DNA of 34,897 nt from Brevundimonas sp. UBA7664 (lineage in GTDB: Bacteria > Pseudomonadota > Alphaproteobacteria > Caulobacterales > Caulobacteraceae), in the NCBI RefSeq assembly GCF_002483305.1, contig NZ_DLHQ01000029.1, forward strand, positions 1-34,897, written 5' to 3'. The position numbers and the translations under genes were made by a program. The notes beneath the pieces were generated by a model that was not told where the DNA came from, did no database searches, and saw only the letters and a list, made by a program, of their open reading frames with translations. Below are positions 1 to 7,245 of the stretch, piece by piece (position 1 is the stretch's first letter; each line of letters begins with the position of its first letter).

Positions 1-48
1 CCGCCGCCGCCGCCGCCGCCGACGGCGGCGGCGGCGGCGGCGGCGGCG
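1..48. repeat. Inverted trinucleotide repeat (CCG)7-A-(CGG)8
   Basis: Seven CCG units (1-21), one A (22) and eight CGG units (23-46) form an almost perfect inverted repeat. It can fold into a long GC hairpin and lies inside the LysM lipoprotein gene. On the coding strand it reads as a polyproline run, one serine and a polyalanine run. Such triplet tracts are prone to in-frame length change. The tract touches the window edge, so its full length is unknown. Confidence 0.85.
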
Positions 49-622
49 TCCCCTCGTCCGGCACATAGACCCCGCCCGGCGAAGGCCCGGTGGCGTAGGG
101 ATCGCCGCCGATATCGACCGCGCTGTCCGGCAGGATCAGTCTCTGGCCGGGATTGATCGCCGCGCGCGGCCCCAGGCCGTTGAGGTCGATCAGGGTCTGC
201 ACCGGCGTCTGGAAGCGCCGGCCGATGCCCGAGATGGTGTCCCCCGGCTGAATCTCATAGGCCGCCCCGGCGGTGACGGCCCCGCCCGATCGCGCGGGCG
301 GCGGCGGCTCGCTGAAGCCTTCCGAGGCCGGTCCGGCGGCCGGCCGCGGCCCCGTGTTCACCGGCGCGTCCAGCGCCCCGCCCTCGATCGAGGCGACGGG
401 GGCCGTCATCGGCGGCGGCGCCTCATCGGCGGGATTGGTCGCCCCACGCACGCCCTCGCCGCTCGGCGCCGGCGCGGCGGGATAGACCGGGCCCCGCGCG
501 GGCGGCGGCGCATCGGCCGCGTGGATCGCATAGCGCGGCGCGTCCGGATAGCTGGCGCAGGCCGCCAGAGTCGCCGCGGCGCCCAGCACCGCCAGAGCCC
601 TGATCGCGAATCGAATCGTCAT
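1..622 (-). CDS. LysM-domain lipoprotein, NlpD/M23 murein-hydrolase-factor-like (3' part beyond window)
   Basis: Reading leftwards from ATG at 622, the frame stays open to the window edge (about 207 codons). Residues 1-22 form a lipoprotein signal: hydrophobic core, then lipobox L19-A20-A21-C22. A Pro/Ala-rich linker follows. A LysM peptidoglycan-binding domain lies at about 121-165 (YEIQPGDTISGIGRRF, then the LILP ending). After it come Thr, eight Pro, Ser and at least six Ala, encoded by triplet repeats at 1-48. In the NlpD family a LysM domain is followed by a degenerate or active M23 peptidase that controls amidases at septation. That part would lie outside the window, so the NlpD assignment is inference supported by the order serS-surE-pcm-LysM protein, which I recall from relatives. 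A GGGAG Shine-Dalgarno precedes the ATG. A TTGACG hexamer at 694-699 (minus) could be its -35. Two adjacent GAATC sites (possible CcrM sites) lie in the first codons. Confidence 0.8.
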   Translation of the reverse strand, partial: MTIRFAIRALAVLGAAATLAACASYPDAPRYAIHAADAPPPARGPVYPAAPAPSGEGVRGATNPADEAPPPMTAPVASIEGGALDAPVNTGPRPAAGPASEGFSEPPPPARSGGAVTAGAAYEIQPGDTISGIGRRFQTPVQTLIDLNGLGPRAAINPGQRLILPDSAVDIGGDPYATGPSPGGVYVPDEGTPPPPPPPPSAAAAAA

Positions 623-805
623 GCCGTCTCCCGCCGCCCGGTCGCGTCCCAGGCCTCTCGCCTGTGTGCCCCGACCGTCGCCCCAAGCCAACCCGTCAAA
701 GGGCGCCAAAGTTGGGCGCGAAGGTTAATGGGGGTCGAGGGTCGTGGGTCGAGAGAGTCGCCGCCTGCCGCGCGTGGCGCGCCAGTATATTCCTCGACCC
801 GACCC

Positions 806-1450
806 TCACCCCTCTTTCGCCGTCCCCTCGACCAGCGGCACGAACCGCACCTCGGCCAGGCTCTCGCGCTGGAAGCTGCCGTCGGCCTGGCCGACGTAGC
901 GGTGCAGCCGCTGCACCGACGACCGACCCACCGGGCAGACCAGAATGCCGCCCGGCTTCAGCTGATGCAGCAGTTCGGTCGGCTCGCCCGGCGACGCCGC
1001 CGTGACCATGATCCGGTCGAACGGCGCCTGTTCCGGCCAGCCCAGGCCGCCGTCGCCATGCCGGGTGATGACATTGTCGATCTTCAGATCCTTCAGCCGC
1101 GCCTCGGCCTCGGTCAGCAGGCTGCGATAGCGCTCCACCGAATAGACATAGCGCGCCAGCCGGCTCAGCACCGCCGCCTGGTAGCCGCTGCCCGTGCCGA
1201 TCTCCAGCACCCGGTGGCGCGGCTGCACGTCCAGGGCCTGGGTCATCAGGCCGACGATATAGGGCTGCGAAATCGTCTGTGCGCAGTCGATCGGCAGGGC
1301 CTGGTCCTCCCACGCCTGGTCGAGGAATTTCTCATGCACGAAGACCGCCCGGTCGATCGACTCCATCGCCGTCAGCACGCGCGGGTCCGTGACCCCCTGC
1401 TGACGAAGGCCGAGGATCAGACGTCCGGCGCGGTCGTCTTTCAAGCTCAT
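806..1450 (-). CDS. pcm: Protein-L-isoaspartate O-methyltransferase
   Basis: 214 residues, the usual length for this family. The enzyme transfers methyl from S-adenosylmethionine to L-isoaspartyl residues in age-damaged proteins, which starts their repair. The SAM-binding motif I is VLEIGTGSGYQAAVLS at about 81-96. The family motif before it (ALPIDCAQTISQPYIVGLMT, about 51-70) holds the substrate-side residues. An acidic YSVE segment (about 103-106) follows, and a LKPGGILVCPVG strand lies near 164-175. The ATG at 1450 is preceded by GGAAGGGAG, formed by the end of the repeat at 1455-1599. The gene follows surE on the same strand, as in many proteobacteria, and probably shares its transcript. 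The gap of about 183 bp to the LysM lipoprotein holds no other gene that I can support. Confidence 0.96.
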   Translation of the reverse strand: MSLKDDRAGRLILGLRQQGVTDPRVLTAMESIDRAVFVHEKFLDQAWEDQALPIDCAQTISQPYIVGLMTQALDVQPRHRVLEIGTGSGYQAAVLSRLARYVYSVERYRSLLTEAEARLKDLKIDNVITRHGDGGLGWPEQAPFDRIMVTAASPGEPTELLHQLKPGGILVCPVGRSSVQRLHRYVGQADGSFQRESLAEVRFVPLVEGTAKEG

Positions 1451-1454
1451 CTCC

Positions 1455-1599
1455 CTTCCCCCATTTCGGGGGAAGGTGGCAGGCGAAGCCTGACGGATGG
1501 GGGCTGGCGGACGGCGGAGCGTTCACCTGCCGATCCGGACGCGGACAGAGCCCCCATCCGAGCCGCTCCGCGGCCCACCTTCCCCCGAGATGGGGGAAG
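1455..1599 (-). repeat. Hairpin-rich intergenic repeat, family A, copy 1 (surE-pcm spacer)
   Basis: The whole surE-pcm spacer is this element. Its ends are hairpins with stem CTTCCCCC/GGGGGAAG: 1455-1462 with 1468-1475, and 1579-1586 with 1592-1599. Inside each end is a second hairpin-forming block ending in GGATGGGGG: AGGCGAAGCCT on the left and a GCCGC..GCGGC block on the right. The reverse complement matches the element at 27757-27915 block by block at both ends; only the core differs. The strand given is the one on which the element reads towards pcm. It resembles REP/BIME-type palindromic units. I recognise no named family. Confidence 0.8.
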
Positions 1600-1616
1600 G
1601 CCGTGCAGGAGCGACC

Positions 1617-2408
1617 TCATTTCGCCGCCAGCGTCTTCGGCGGCGCCCCGCCCAGCACGCCCTTCAGGTCGTGGATGCTCGGCGCATGGGTCAGGTCGAT
1701 GTGCAGCGGCGTGACCGAAATCTTGCCCTCGTCCATGGCCCGCAGGTCCGTCCCCGGCGGATGGTCATGCTTGGTCCCGCGGAAGCTCATCCAGTAATAG
1801 TCGCGGCCGCGCAGGTCGGTGCGCTTGACCGCATGCATCTCGCCGATGTCGCGGAAGCCCTGCCGCGTCACCTCGACCTCGGTCACCTCGTCCGGCGCGC
1901 GGCTCGGAAAGTTCAGGTTCATCACCACACCGGCTTGCCACGGCTGGGCCAGCAGGCGCGAGATGATCGCCGGCGCATATGCCTCGGCCGTCTCCCAGTG
2001 CGCCGTCACCTCGTCGTGGAACCGCTCCAGCGACTGGCTCAGGGCGATCGACCGGATGCCGAACGCCATCCCCTGCAGCGCCCCCGCCACCGTCCCCGAA
2101 TAGGAACAGTCCTCGCCGACATTGTGCCCGCGGTTGACCCCCGACAGCACCAGATCCGGCCGCTCCGGCATCAGGTCATTGACCGCCAGCACGACGCAGT
2201 CGGTCGGCGTCCCCGTCACCGCGAACCGCTTTTCGCCCATCTGGTTGACCCGCAGTGGCTCGGTCAGAGTGATTCCCCGCCCCTTGCCCGACTGCTCGAC
2301 CTGCGGCGCGCAGATCCAGATGTCGTCCGACAGCGTCCGGGCGATCCGCTCCAGACACTCCAGGCCTTCCGCCTCGATGCCGTCGTCGTTGGTGAGGAGG
2401 ATTCTCAT
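1617..2408 (-). CDS. surE: 5'/3'-nucleotidase SurE
   Basis: 263 residues. SurE is a metal-dependent phosphatase of nucleoside 5'- and 3'-monophosphates, linked to stationary-phase and stress survival. The start is the signature MRILLTNDDG, with metal ligands D8 and D9. Family-typical S40 follows (QSGKGRGIT), then SGVNRGHN (89-96, N92 the fourth ligand) and YSGTVAGA (103-110). Its ATG (2408) overlaps the serS stop by 4 nt, which implies translational coupling. pcm lies downstream across a repeat element. The C-terminal GGAPPKTLAAK tail is not part of the conserved core. Confidence 0.97.
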   Translation of the reverse strand: MRILLTNDDGIEAEGLECLERIARTLSDDIWICAPQVEQSGKGRGITLTEPLRVNQMGEKRFAVTGTPTDCVVLAVNDLMPERPDLVLSGVNRGHNVGEDCSYSGTVAGALQGMAFGIRSIALSQSLERFHDEVTAHWETAEAYAPAIISRLLAQPWQAGVVMNLNFPSRAPDEVTEVEVTRQGFRDIGEMHAVKRTDLRGRDYYWMSFRGTKHDHPPGTDLRAMDEGKISVTPLHIDLTHAPSIHDLKGVLGGAPPKTLAAK

Positions 2409-3910
2409 CCGACGTGGGTCATCCCCTCGGGCATATACCGCTTCAACGCCTCCGGCACCGCGATCCGTCCGTCTGCCTCCTGATAGTTCTCCATCACCGC
2501 CACCAGCGTGCGCCCGACCGCGAGCCCGCTGCCGTTCAGCGTGTGCACGAACTCGGTCTTCTTCTCCCCGGCCCGCTTGAACCGCGCATCCATCCGCCGG
2601 GCCTGGAAGTCCCCGCAGTTGGAGCAGGAGCTGATCTCCCGATACGTCCCCTGCGACGGCAGCCAGACCTCCAGGTCAAATGTCTTCCGCGCCGAAAAGC
2701 CCATGTCGCCCTTGCACAGCAGCATCCGCCGATAGGGCAGCCCCAGCTTCTCCAGCACCGCCTCGGCGCAACGCACCATCCGTTCGTGCTCGGCCTCGGA
2801 ATCCTCCGGCCGGGTGATCGAGACCATCTCCACCTTGTGGAACTGGTGCTGCCGGATCAGCCCGCGCGTATCCCGCCCCGCCGACCCCGCCTCGGCCCGG
2901 AAACAGGGCGTCAGGGCGGTGAGGCGCATCGGCGTCGCCAGCTCGTCCTCGGGCAGGATCTGCTCGCGCACGAGATTGGTCAGGGAAACTTCGGCGGTGG
3001 GGATGAGGAAAGCCTGCTGCGATCCAGGCTCGCGTTTGAATTGGCGGGCTTCCACAATTTCGTCCGCGGTCTGGCGCAGGCTGGTGATGCGTTCGCGCGT
3101 GTCCGCCAAAAGTCGCGAATCACCGTCTCCCACGGCTTCAAGCAAGGTCTCTGTAAGCGATGCCGTCTGCATCAATTCGTAGACGACGGAGCCGACCCCC
3201 ATGAGCTCGGCATTCGTCCGAAACGCCGGGGTTACGACCTGGAACAGATCCTCCTCGAACTTCGGCAGCTGCCCCGTCCCGAACATCGCCTCGTCGCGCA
3301 CCAGATACGGCGGATTGACCTCCAGATAGCCGTGCTCAATCGTCTGCACATCGAGCATGAACTGGCCGATCGCCCGTTCCAGCCGCGCCAGCCCGCCCTT
3401 CAGCACCGCGAACCGCGACCCCGACATCTTCGCCGCCGCCTCAAAGTCCAGCAGGCCCAGCGCCTCACCCAGATCGGCGTGATCCTTCGAAGGCCCGCCC
3501 TCCTTCGGCGTCCCCCACGGCTGGCCGACCAGCACATTCCCGGCCTCGTCCTCGCCGTCCGGCACATCGTCCGCCGCCAGGCTCTTCTGCGCCGCCAGCA
3601 GGTCGCGCAGGGCCTTGCCGACCCGCGCCTCCTCGGCCTCCGCCGCCGCGATCTCGCCCTTCAGGCTCTCGACCTCGCCCTTCAGCCTTTCGGCCTCGGC
3701 CAGGTCCTTGCGGCCCATGGCCGCCCCGATCAGTTTCGAGCTCTCATTGCGCCGCGCCAGCGCCGTCTGCCCCGCCGTCTGCGCCGCCCGCAGCGCCGTA
3801 TCCAGCGTCAGGATTTCATCCACCAGCGCCTGCGCGTCCTCAACCTCGCGCGACGACCAGCCGCTCACATAGGCGGCGGGATTGTTTCGAATGGCGCGGA
3901 TGTCGTGCAT
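2405..3910 (-). CDS. serS: Serine--tRNA ligase, with an unusual internal insertion
   Basis: Charges tRNA-Ser, class II synthetase. 501 residues against about 425-440 usually. The N-terminal coiled-coil arm spans about 28-112. The core is intact: TGQLPKFEEDLF (212-223), FLIPTAEVSLTNLV (301-314), motif 2 FRAEAGSAGRDTRGLIRQHQF (337-357), EISSCSNCGDFQARR (425-439) and motif 3 GSGLAVGRTLVAVMENYQ (460-477). Between EEDLF and FLIPTAEV lie about 77 residues where E. coli has about 20. The extra stretch (about residues 226-298, nt 3017-3235) is less GC-rich and uses more varied codons than its surroundings, but the frame stays open. The ATG at 3910 gives the normal MHDIRAIRNN start. surE follows with a 4-nt overlap. 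Confidence 0.97.
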   Translation of the reverse strand: MHDIRAIRNNPAAYVSGWSSREVEDAQALVDEILTLDTALRAAQTAGQTALARRNESSKLIGAAMGRKDLAEAERLKGEVESLKGEIAAAEAEEARVGKALRDLLAAQKSLAADDVPDGEDEAGNVLVGQPWGTPKEGGPSKDHADLGEALGLLDFEAAAKMSGSRFAVLKGGLARLERAIGQFMLDVQTIEHGYLEVNPPYLVRDEAMFGTGQLPKFEEDLFQVVTPAFRTNAELMGVGSVVYELMQTASLTETLLEAVGDGDSRLLADTRERITSLRQTADEIVEARQFKREPGSQQAFLIPTAEVSLTNLVREQILPEDELATPMRLTALTPCFRAEAGSAGRDTRGLIRQHQFHKVEMVSITRPEDSEAEHERMVRCAEAVLEKLGLPYRRMLLCKGDMGFSARKTFDLEVWLPSQGTYREISSCSNCGDFQARRMDARFKRAGEKKTEFVHTLNGSGLAVGRTLVAVMENYQEADGRIAVPEALKRYMPEGMTHVG

Positions 3911-3954
3911 GGTCGTTCAGTCTGTCTGGGGAGGAAGGGATGCTCTATCCGACT

Positions 3955-4108
3955 CCCTCTCCCATTGGGAGAGGGCTTGAGCGCACGAGCGCGAAGCGGT
4001 CGTTCTTGCGCGAAAGGGTGTGGGACGACCGCCTCGGGGCGGCTTCGCCGCTTCAACCAGCCGACCCACATCCGGCGCTACGCGCCACCTTCTCCCAGAG
4101 GGAGAAGG
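3955..4108. repeat. Hairpin-ended intergenic repeat, family B
   Basis: The left end is a perfect hairpin, CCCTCTCCC (3955-3963), ATT, GGGAGAGGG (3967-3975). The right end is CCTTCTCCC (4088-4096), AGA, GGGAGAAGG (4100-4108). Between them are smaller inverted blocks such as the GGGGCGGCTTCGCCGC region. The architecture matches family A (pyrimidine-rich terminal hairpins flanking inner hairpins) but the sequence differs. A single hairpin with the same left-end sequence stands alone at 22842-22862. Confidence 0.7.
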
Positions 4109-4315
4109 GTCCGTGCTTCCTTCCCTTGCCGTGTCTTCTCGCCCTTCTCGACCCCCAACAGTGACTTCTCGCCCCTCCCCGCGAGCGAAATCCCACCCCA
4201 CGTCCGAATCTGACGCAGCCGCATGCCTTAATGCCCAAACCCCCACGGGGCCGGTCTTTGACAATCCTGATCCATTGCTCCGCCCGCCCCAGGACGCAGC
4301 CCCCCGACCCAACCG

Positions 4316-4356
4316 GGTACATTTTTTTGTACCGCCCGGACCCAATTTTTTGGGTC
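4316..4356. promoter_or_regulatory. Two AT-centred palindromes after thiG (twin hairpins or operators)
   Basis: GGTACA (4316-4321), six T, TGTACC (4328-4333) is a perfect palindrome. GACCCAA (4339-4345), TTTT, TTGGGTC (4350-4356) is a second. Their centres are about 23 bp apart, close to two helical turns, and each carries a 6-7 nt T tract. They lie 13 nt beyond the thiG stop codon. They could be terminator-like hairpins, though no clear U-run follows the stem on the minus strand, or a pair of binding sites for a dimeric regulator upstream of serS. Function unknown. Confidence 0.45.
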
Positions 4357-4368
4357 GACTGAAGACTC

Positions 4369-5148
4369 TCAGATCAGCCCGGCCATTGGCGAGCTCGCGC
4401 TGGCGTACATCCGCTTCGGCATCCGCCCGGCCAGATAGGCCTGCCGCCCGGCGATCACCGCATGCTTCATCGCGCTGGCCATCAGGATCGGATCCTTCGC
4501 CGCCGCGATGGCCGTATTGGCGATCACCGCGTCGCAGCCCAGCTCCATGGCGATGGTCGCATCCGAGGCCGTGCCCACGCCGGCGTCGACCAGCACCGGC
4601 ACCCCGGCCCCCTCGACGATCAGCCGGATGTTGACCCGGTTCTGGATGCCCAGCCCCGAGCCGATCGGGCTCGCCGCCGGCATGATCGCCGCCGCCCCGG
4701 CGTCCTCCAGCCGCTTCGCCATCACCACGTCGTCGGTGCAATAGACCATGACGTCGAAGCCGTCGGCGACCAGCAGGTCCAGCGCCCGCAGCGTCTCGAC
4801 CATGTCCGGATACAGGTGGGCGCTGTCCGACAGCACCTCCAGCTTGACCAGATTCCACCCGCCCGCCTCGCGCGCCAGCCGCAGCGTCCTGACCGCGTCC
4901 TCGCCGGTGAAACAGCCGGCGGTGTTGGGCAGGAAGGTGAACCGGTCCGGCTTCACATGATCGACCAGCATCGGCTGGCTGGGGTCCGACAGGTTCACCC
5001 GCCGCAGCGCCACGGTGACGATCTCCGCCCCCGCCGCCTCGGCCGCCGCGGCGTTCTGCGCATAGTCCGCGTATTTGCCGGTGCCGACGATGAGGCGGCT
5101 GTTGAAGGTCCGTCCGGCAACGGTCCAGGTGTCTGTGGGAGAGGTCAT
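4369..5148 (-). CDS. thiG: Thiazole synthase
   Basis: 259 residues, typical length. ThiG forms the thiazole phosphate of thiamin from 1-deoxy-D-xylulose 5-phosphate, dehydroglycine and sulfur carried by ThiS thiocarboxylate. Visible features are FNSRLIVGTGKY near 15-26, the Schiff-base lysine in NLVKLEVL (K102), the phosphate-binding MPAASPIGSGLGI stretch, and VLVDAGVGTASDA in the second half. These are classic (beta/alpha)8 motifs. ATG at 5148 follows a weak AGAAG. The sulfur carrier thiS is upstream on the same strand but separated by a 1.7-kb gene for an exported protein. thiS and thiG are usually adjacent. Confidence 0.97.
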   Translation of the reverse strand: MTSPTDTWTVAGRTFNSRLIVGTGKYADYAQNAAAAEAAGAEIVTVALRRVNLSDPSQPMLVDHVKPDRFTFLPNTAGCFTGEDAVRTLRLAREAGGWNLVKLEVLSDSAHLYPDMVETLRALDLLVADGFDVMVYCTDDVVMAKRLEDAGAAAIMPAASPIGSGLGIQNRVNIRLIVEGAGVPVLVDAGVGTASDATIAMELGCDAVIANTAIAAAKDPILMASAMKHAVIAGRQAYLAGRMPKRMYASASSPMAGLI

Positions 5149-5187
5149 GGGCGGGCTTCTAACGCCTATCCGGGTCCGCGCGAAGCC

Positions 5188-6891
5188 TCAGGGCGCCGCG
5201 CAGGCGAGCGGCGCCACCGGATCGTCGAGTCGTTCCAACGGCGCTCCTGTCAGGGACGCCTTCACCGCCTCATAGGCATCGTCCGCGCCGCTGAAGCTGA
5301 ACAGTCCGCCTCGATCCGTGGCATGCCGCCCATGCAGGATCGACAGCGCCTTGCGCACACCGTCTATCGCCTCCTCATCCTGCCCCGGCGTTACCAGCAT
5401 CTGCTGCAGCAACTCACTGTCCAGCTCGTCGCCCCACAGGCCGAGGGTCTGCACAGTCATGATCCTCCCGGATTCCCCGGAACAGAAAAACCGGACGAGC
5501 GCCACGTCCCGTTCCTTGCCGAAAATCCAGACCAGGGTCCGCAGCGGCAGCCACGCCGGGTCCTCATCCTCAAGCCAATTCGCAGAAGGAGTCACTCTTT
5601 GAAGCTCTTCCGCCGCCCAGGATTGCAGAGGCTCGTCATAACGCGTCGCCAGCGCCAGCGTGACCTCCGGCCTCGCCCGGTAGTCCGCGGGTCTGAGCGC
5701 GCGGATATCGTCACCGGCGCGCACGTCGATCCCCCGGCGCTTCATATCCCAGAACAGGCTCAGCGCGGTCTCGGGCCAACGCGCCGCGACATGGGAATGG
5801 GCACGCCAGGTCGCATCGCCCTCGCCGAAAGTGAAATCCTTGCCCTGCATTGCGTACTCGACGTCGCTGACCAGCGCGATCGCCTGATCGTCCGGCAGCC
5901 CGCCCATACGCCGCATGACTTCGGTTTCGACGATACCGAAGGCCCGACGAAACTGCCCACCGTTCGCCAGATAGCGGATGGAAAGCCCGAGCGTCCGCGG
6001 GCTCGGGCCCGCCTCGAGCAGCCGCTCAAACAACGGAAGCGCGTCCGGATGGGAGCCGTTGACCAGCGATGTCAGTACGAAATCCTTCTGCCGCTCGATG
6101 TCGAAATCCGGCCTTTGGATGTCGAACACCAGGTCGGTCAGGGCGTCGGCCATCCCGCCCTCGCGGTTGGCCTCCGGCCCGCGAACGGAGAACCGAGGGC
6201 TCTCCCCCCGCTCCAGCGCCTCATAGGCCCTGACGAGATAGGGTGTCGGCTTCTCAGGCGACAGGGAGCTCAGCTGATCCCGAATATCCAGCGCCACCTG
6301 CCGGTCGCCCGCCGAGGCTCCAGGCGATTCAAGCACTGGCAGGCGAGCGGCGAGCGCATCCAGCGCGGCCATGCCGTCCGGGTCTTGCTGGACCTCTATG
6401 TAAAGGTTCAACGCCCGGACCCAGGGGCTGTCAGCGCCGGCGTAGTCTTCAGCCCCGCGCCAGAACGTGGGCTGGAACGCATACCACTCGGCCGGCTCCT
6501 CGACGCCGTCGCCCTGCTCCAGGAACAGCACGTAACGGCCGCCTTGCTGGAATGTGGACCGCGAGCAGCCCCCGAAATAGGTCTCTGGATGGGCGACGGT
6601 CAGATCATTGGGATCGCTGGGCGTGGTCTGGCCCAGACGAGCGCCCGCCATGAGCGCGGTCGCCGCCGGATGGCCCTTCAATGTCTGTTCGATCCGAAAG
6701 GTGACGCCGCTCAGCCAGGGCTCGGTCCCGGACGTTTCGCTGCTCGCGACGGCGACTACAACCGCGTCGGCCTGCTCAACCAGTTCATAGCTGGTCGACC
6801 GGACGAATTCACTGTCCACCGAGCAGGCCATGGCGGCGGTACCGGAACCACACAAGGCAACCCCAGCCAACACCGTCGCTACAATTCGCAT
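5188..6891 (-). CDS. Large exported protein, possible N-terminal NTR/TIMP-like domain
   Basis: About 567 residues from ATG at 6891; a GTG at 6897 would add two. The ATG is preceded by GGGGGTGG. A Sec signal peptide (about 1-22) ends in an Ala-Met-Ala type site just before Cys23, so the mature protein would begin with cysteine. About 120 residues follow with ELVEQADAVVVAVA and, later, YFGGCSRSTFQQGGRYVLFL. That pattern (N-terminal Cys, beta strand, later C..GGRYVLF) recalls bacterial NTR/TIMP-like domains; this is a suggestion, not a firm call. The remaining 400 or so residues look alpha-helical, and I recognise nothing in them. GC content looks lower than in neighbouring genes. It lies between thiS and thiG and has no evident link to thiamin synthesis. 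Confidence 0.75.
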   Translation of the reverse strand: MRIVATVLAGVALCGSGTAAMACSVDSEFVRSTSYELVEQADAVVVAVASSETSGTEPWLSGVTFRIEQTLKGHPAATALMAGARLGQTTPSDPNDLTVAHPETYFGGCSRSTFQQGGRYVLFLEQGDGVEEPAEWYAFQPTFWRGAEDYAGADSPWVRALNLYIEVQQDPDGMAALDALAARLPVLESPGASAGDRQVALDIRDQLSSLSPEKPTPYLVRAYEALERGESPRFSVRGPEANREGGMADALTDLVFDIQRPDFDIERQKDFVLTSLVNGSHPDALPLFERLLEAGPSPRTLGLSIRYLANGGQFRRAFGIVETEVMRRMGGLPDDQAIALVSDVEYAMQGKDFTFGEGDATWRAHSHVAARWPETALSLFWDMKRRGIDVRAGDDIRALRPADYRARPEVTLALATRYDEPLQSWAAEELQRVTPSANWLEDEDPAWLPLRTLVWIFGKERDVALVRFFCSGESGRIMTVQTLGLWGDELDSELLQQMLVTPGQDEEAIDGVRKALSILHGRHATDRGGLFSFSGADDAYEAVKASLTGAPLERLDDPVAPLACAAP

Positions 6892-6948
6892 ACCCACCCC
6901 CGAAATTCCCGCATCAGGAGCTCATCAAACGATGACACAACTGTGGCG

Positions 6949-7146
6949 TCACCCCCCGCCGACGAACTGCACCAGTTCCACCCGGTCCCCCTCGGCCAGC
7001 GCCGTCGTCGCATGCAGCGACCGCGGCACGATCTCCAGATTGCGCTCCACCGCCACCTTGCGCACATCCAGCCCCAGCTCCTCGACCAGCGCCAGGATAG
7101 TCGTCGCCGCAACCTCGCGATGTTCCCCGTTGACCTGTATGCGCAT
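6949..7146 (-). CDS. thiS: Sulfur carrier protein ThiS
   Basis: 65 residues. A small beta-grasp protein whose C-terminal glycine is adenylated and converted to a thiocarboxylate that gives sulfur to ThiG. Features: N-terminal strand MRIQVNGEHREV, helix ATTILALVEELGL, KVAVERNLEIVPRS, and the C-terminal GDRVELVQFVGGG. The terminal Gly-Gly needed for activation is present. ATG at 7146 starts it. It is divergent from aroQ, with 99 bp between the two starts. I looked there for a THI-box (TPP) riboswitch and saw none. Confidence 0.95.
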   Translation of the reverse strand: MRIQVNGEHREVAATTILALVEELGLDVRKVAVERNLEIVPRSLHATTALAEGDRVELVQFVGGG

Positions 7147-7207
7147 GCCCTTACGTCACTCTTTCAAGCGCGCGGTTTGATAACCGTCCCGCCTCAGCTA
7201 AAAGGCC

Positions 7208-7227
7208 GGTCCGATTCCGGTCGGACC
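7208..7227. promoter_or_regulatory. Palindrome in the thiS-aroQ divergent region
   Basis: GGTCCGA (7208-7214), six-base spacer TTCCGG, TCGGACC (7221-7227). This perfect 7-bp inverted repeat lies 18 nt before the aroQ ATG. It could be an operator for the divergent promoters or a hairpin in the aroQ leader. No matching regulator recognised. Confidence 0.4.
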
Positions 7228-7245
7228 GTCCAATCCGCGAGCGCA

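Larger units (their letters stand above)
3911..4368. other. 458-bp intergenic region between thiG and serS
   Basis: No convincing gene. From right to left it holds two AT-centred palindromes just past the thiG stop (4316-4356), about 200 bp of C-rich sequence without recognised features, and a hairpin-ended repeat (3955-4108). The serS promoter should lie here on the minus strand, but I could not pick a good -35/-10 pair. Short open frames in this interval have no recognisable protein features. Confidence 0.6.

Noticed and set aside
5188..6897. Lipoprotein call for the exported protein between thiS and thiG
   Set aside because: The residues before the cysteine are A-M-A; a lipobox needs Leu/Val/Ile at -3, so ordinary signal peptidase cleavage is more likely.
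4462..7245. Very long open frame on the plus strand leading into aroQ
   Set aside because: It is antisense to thiG and the exported protein and reads as Arg/His/Pro-rich sequence with no motif; only the part from ATG 7246 is AroQ.
7147..7245. TPP riboswitch upstream of thiS
   Set aside because: The conserved THI-box elements (CUGAGA and related) are not seen, and the space is too short.
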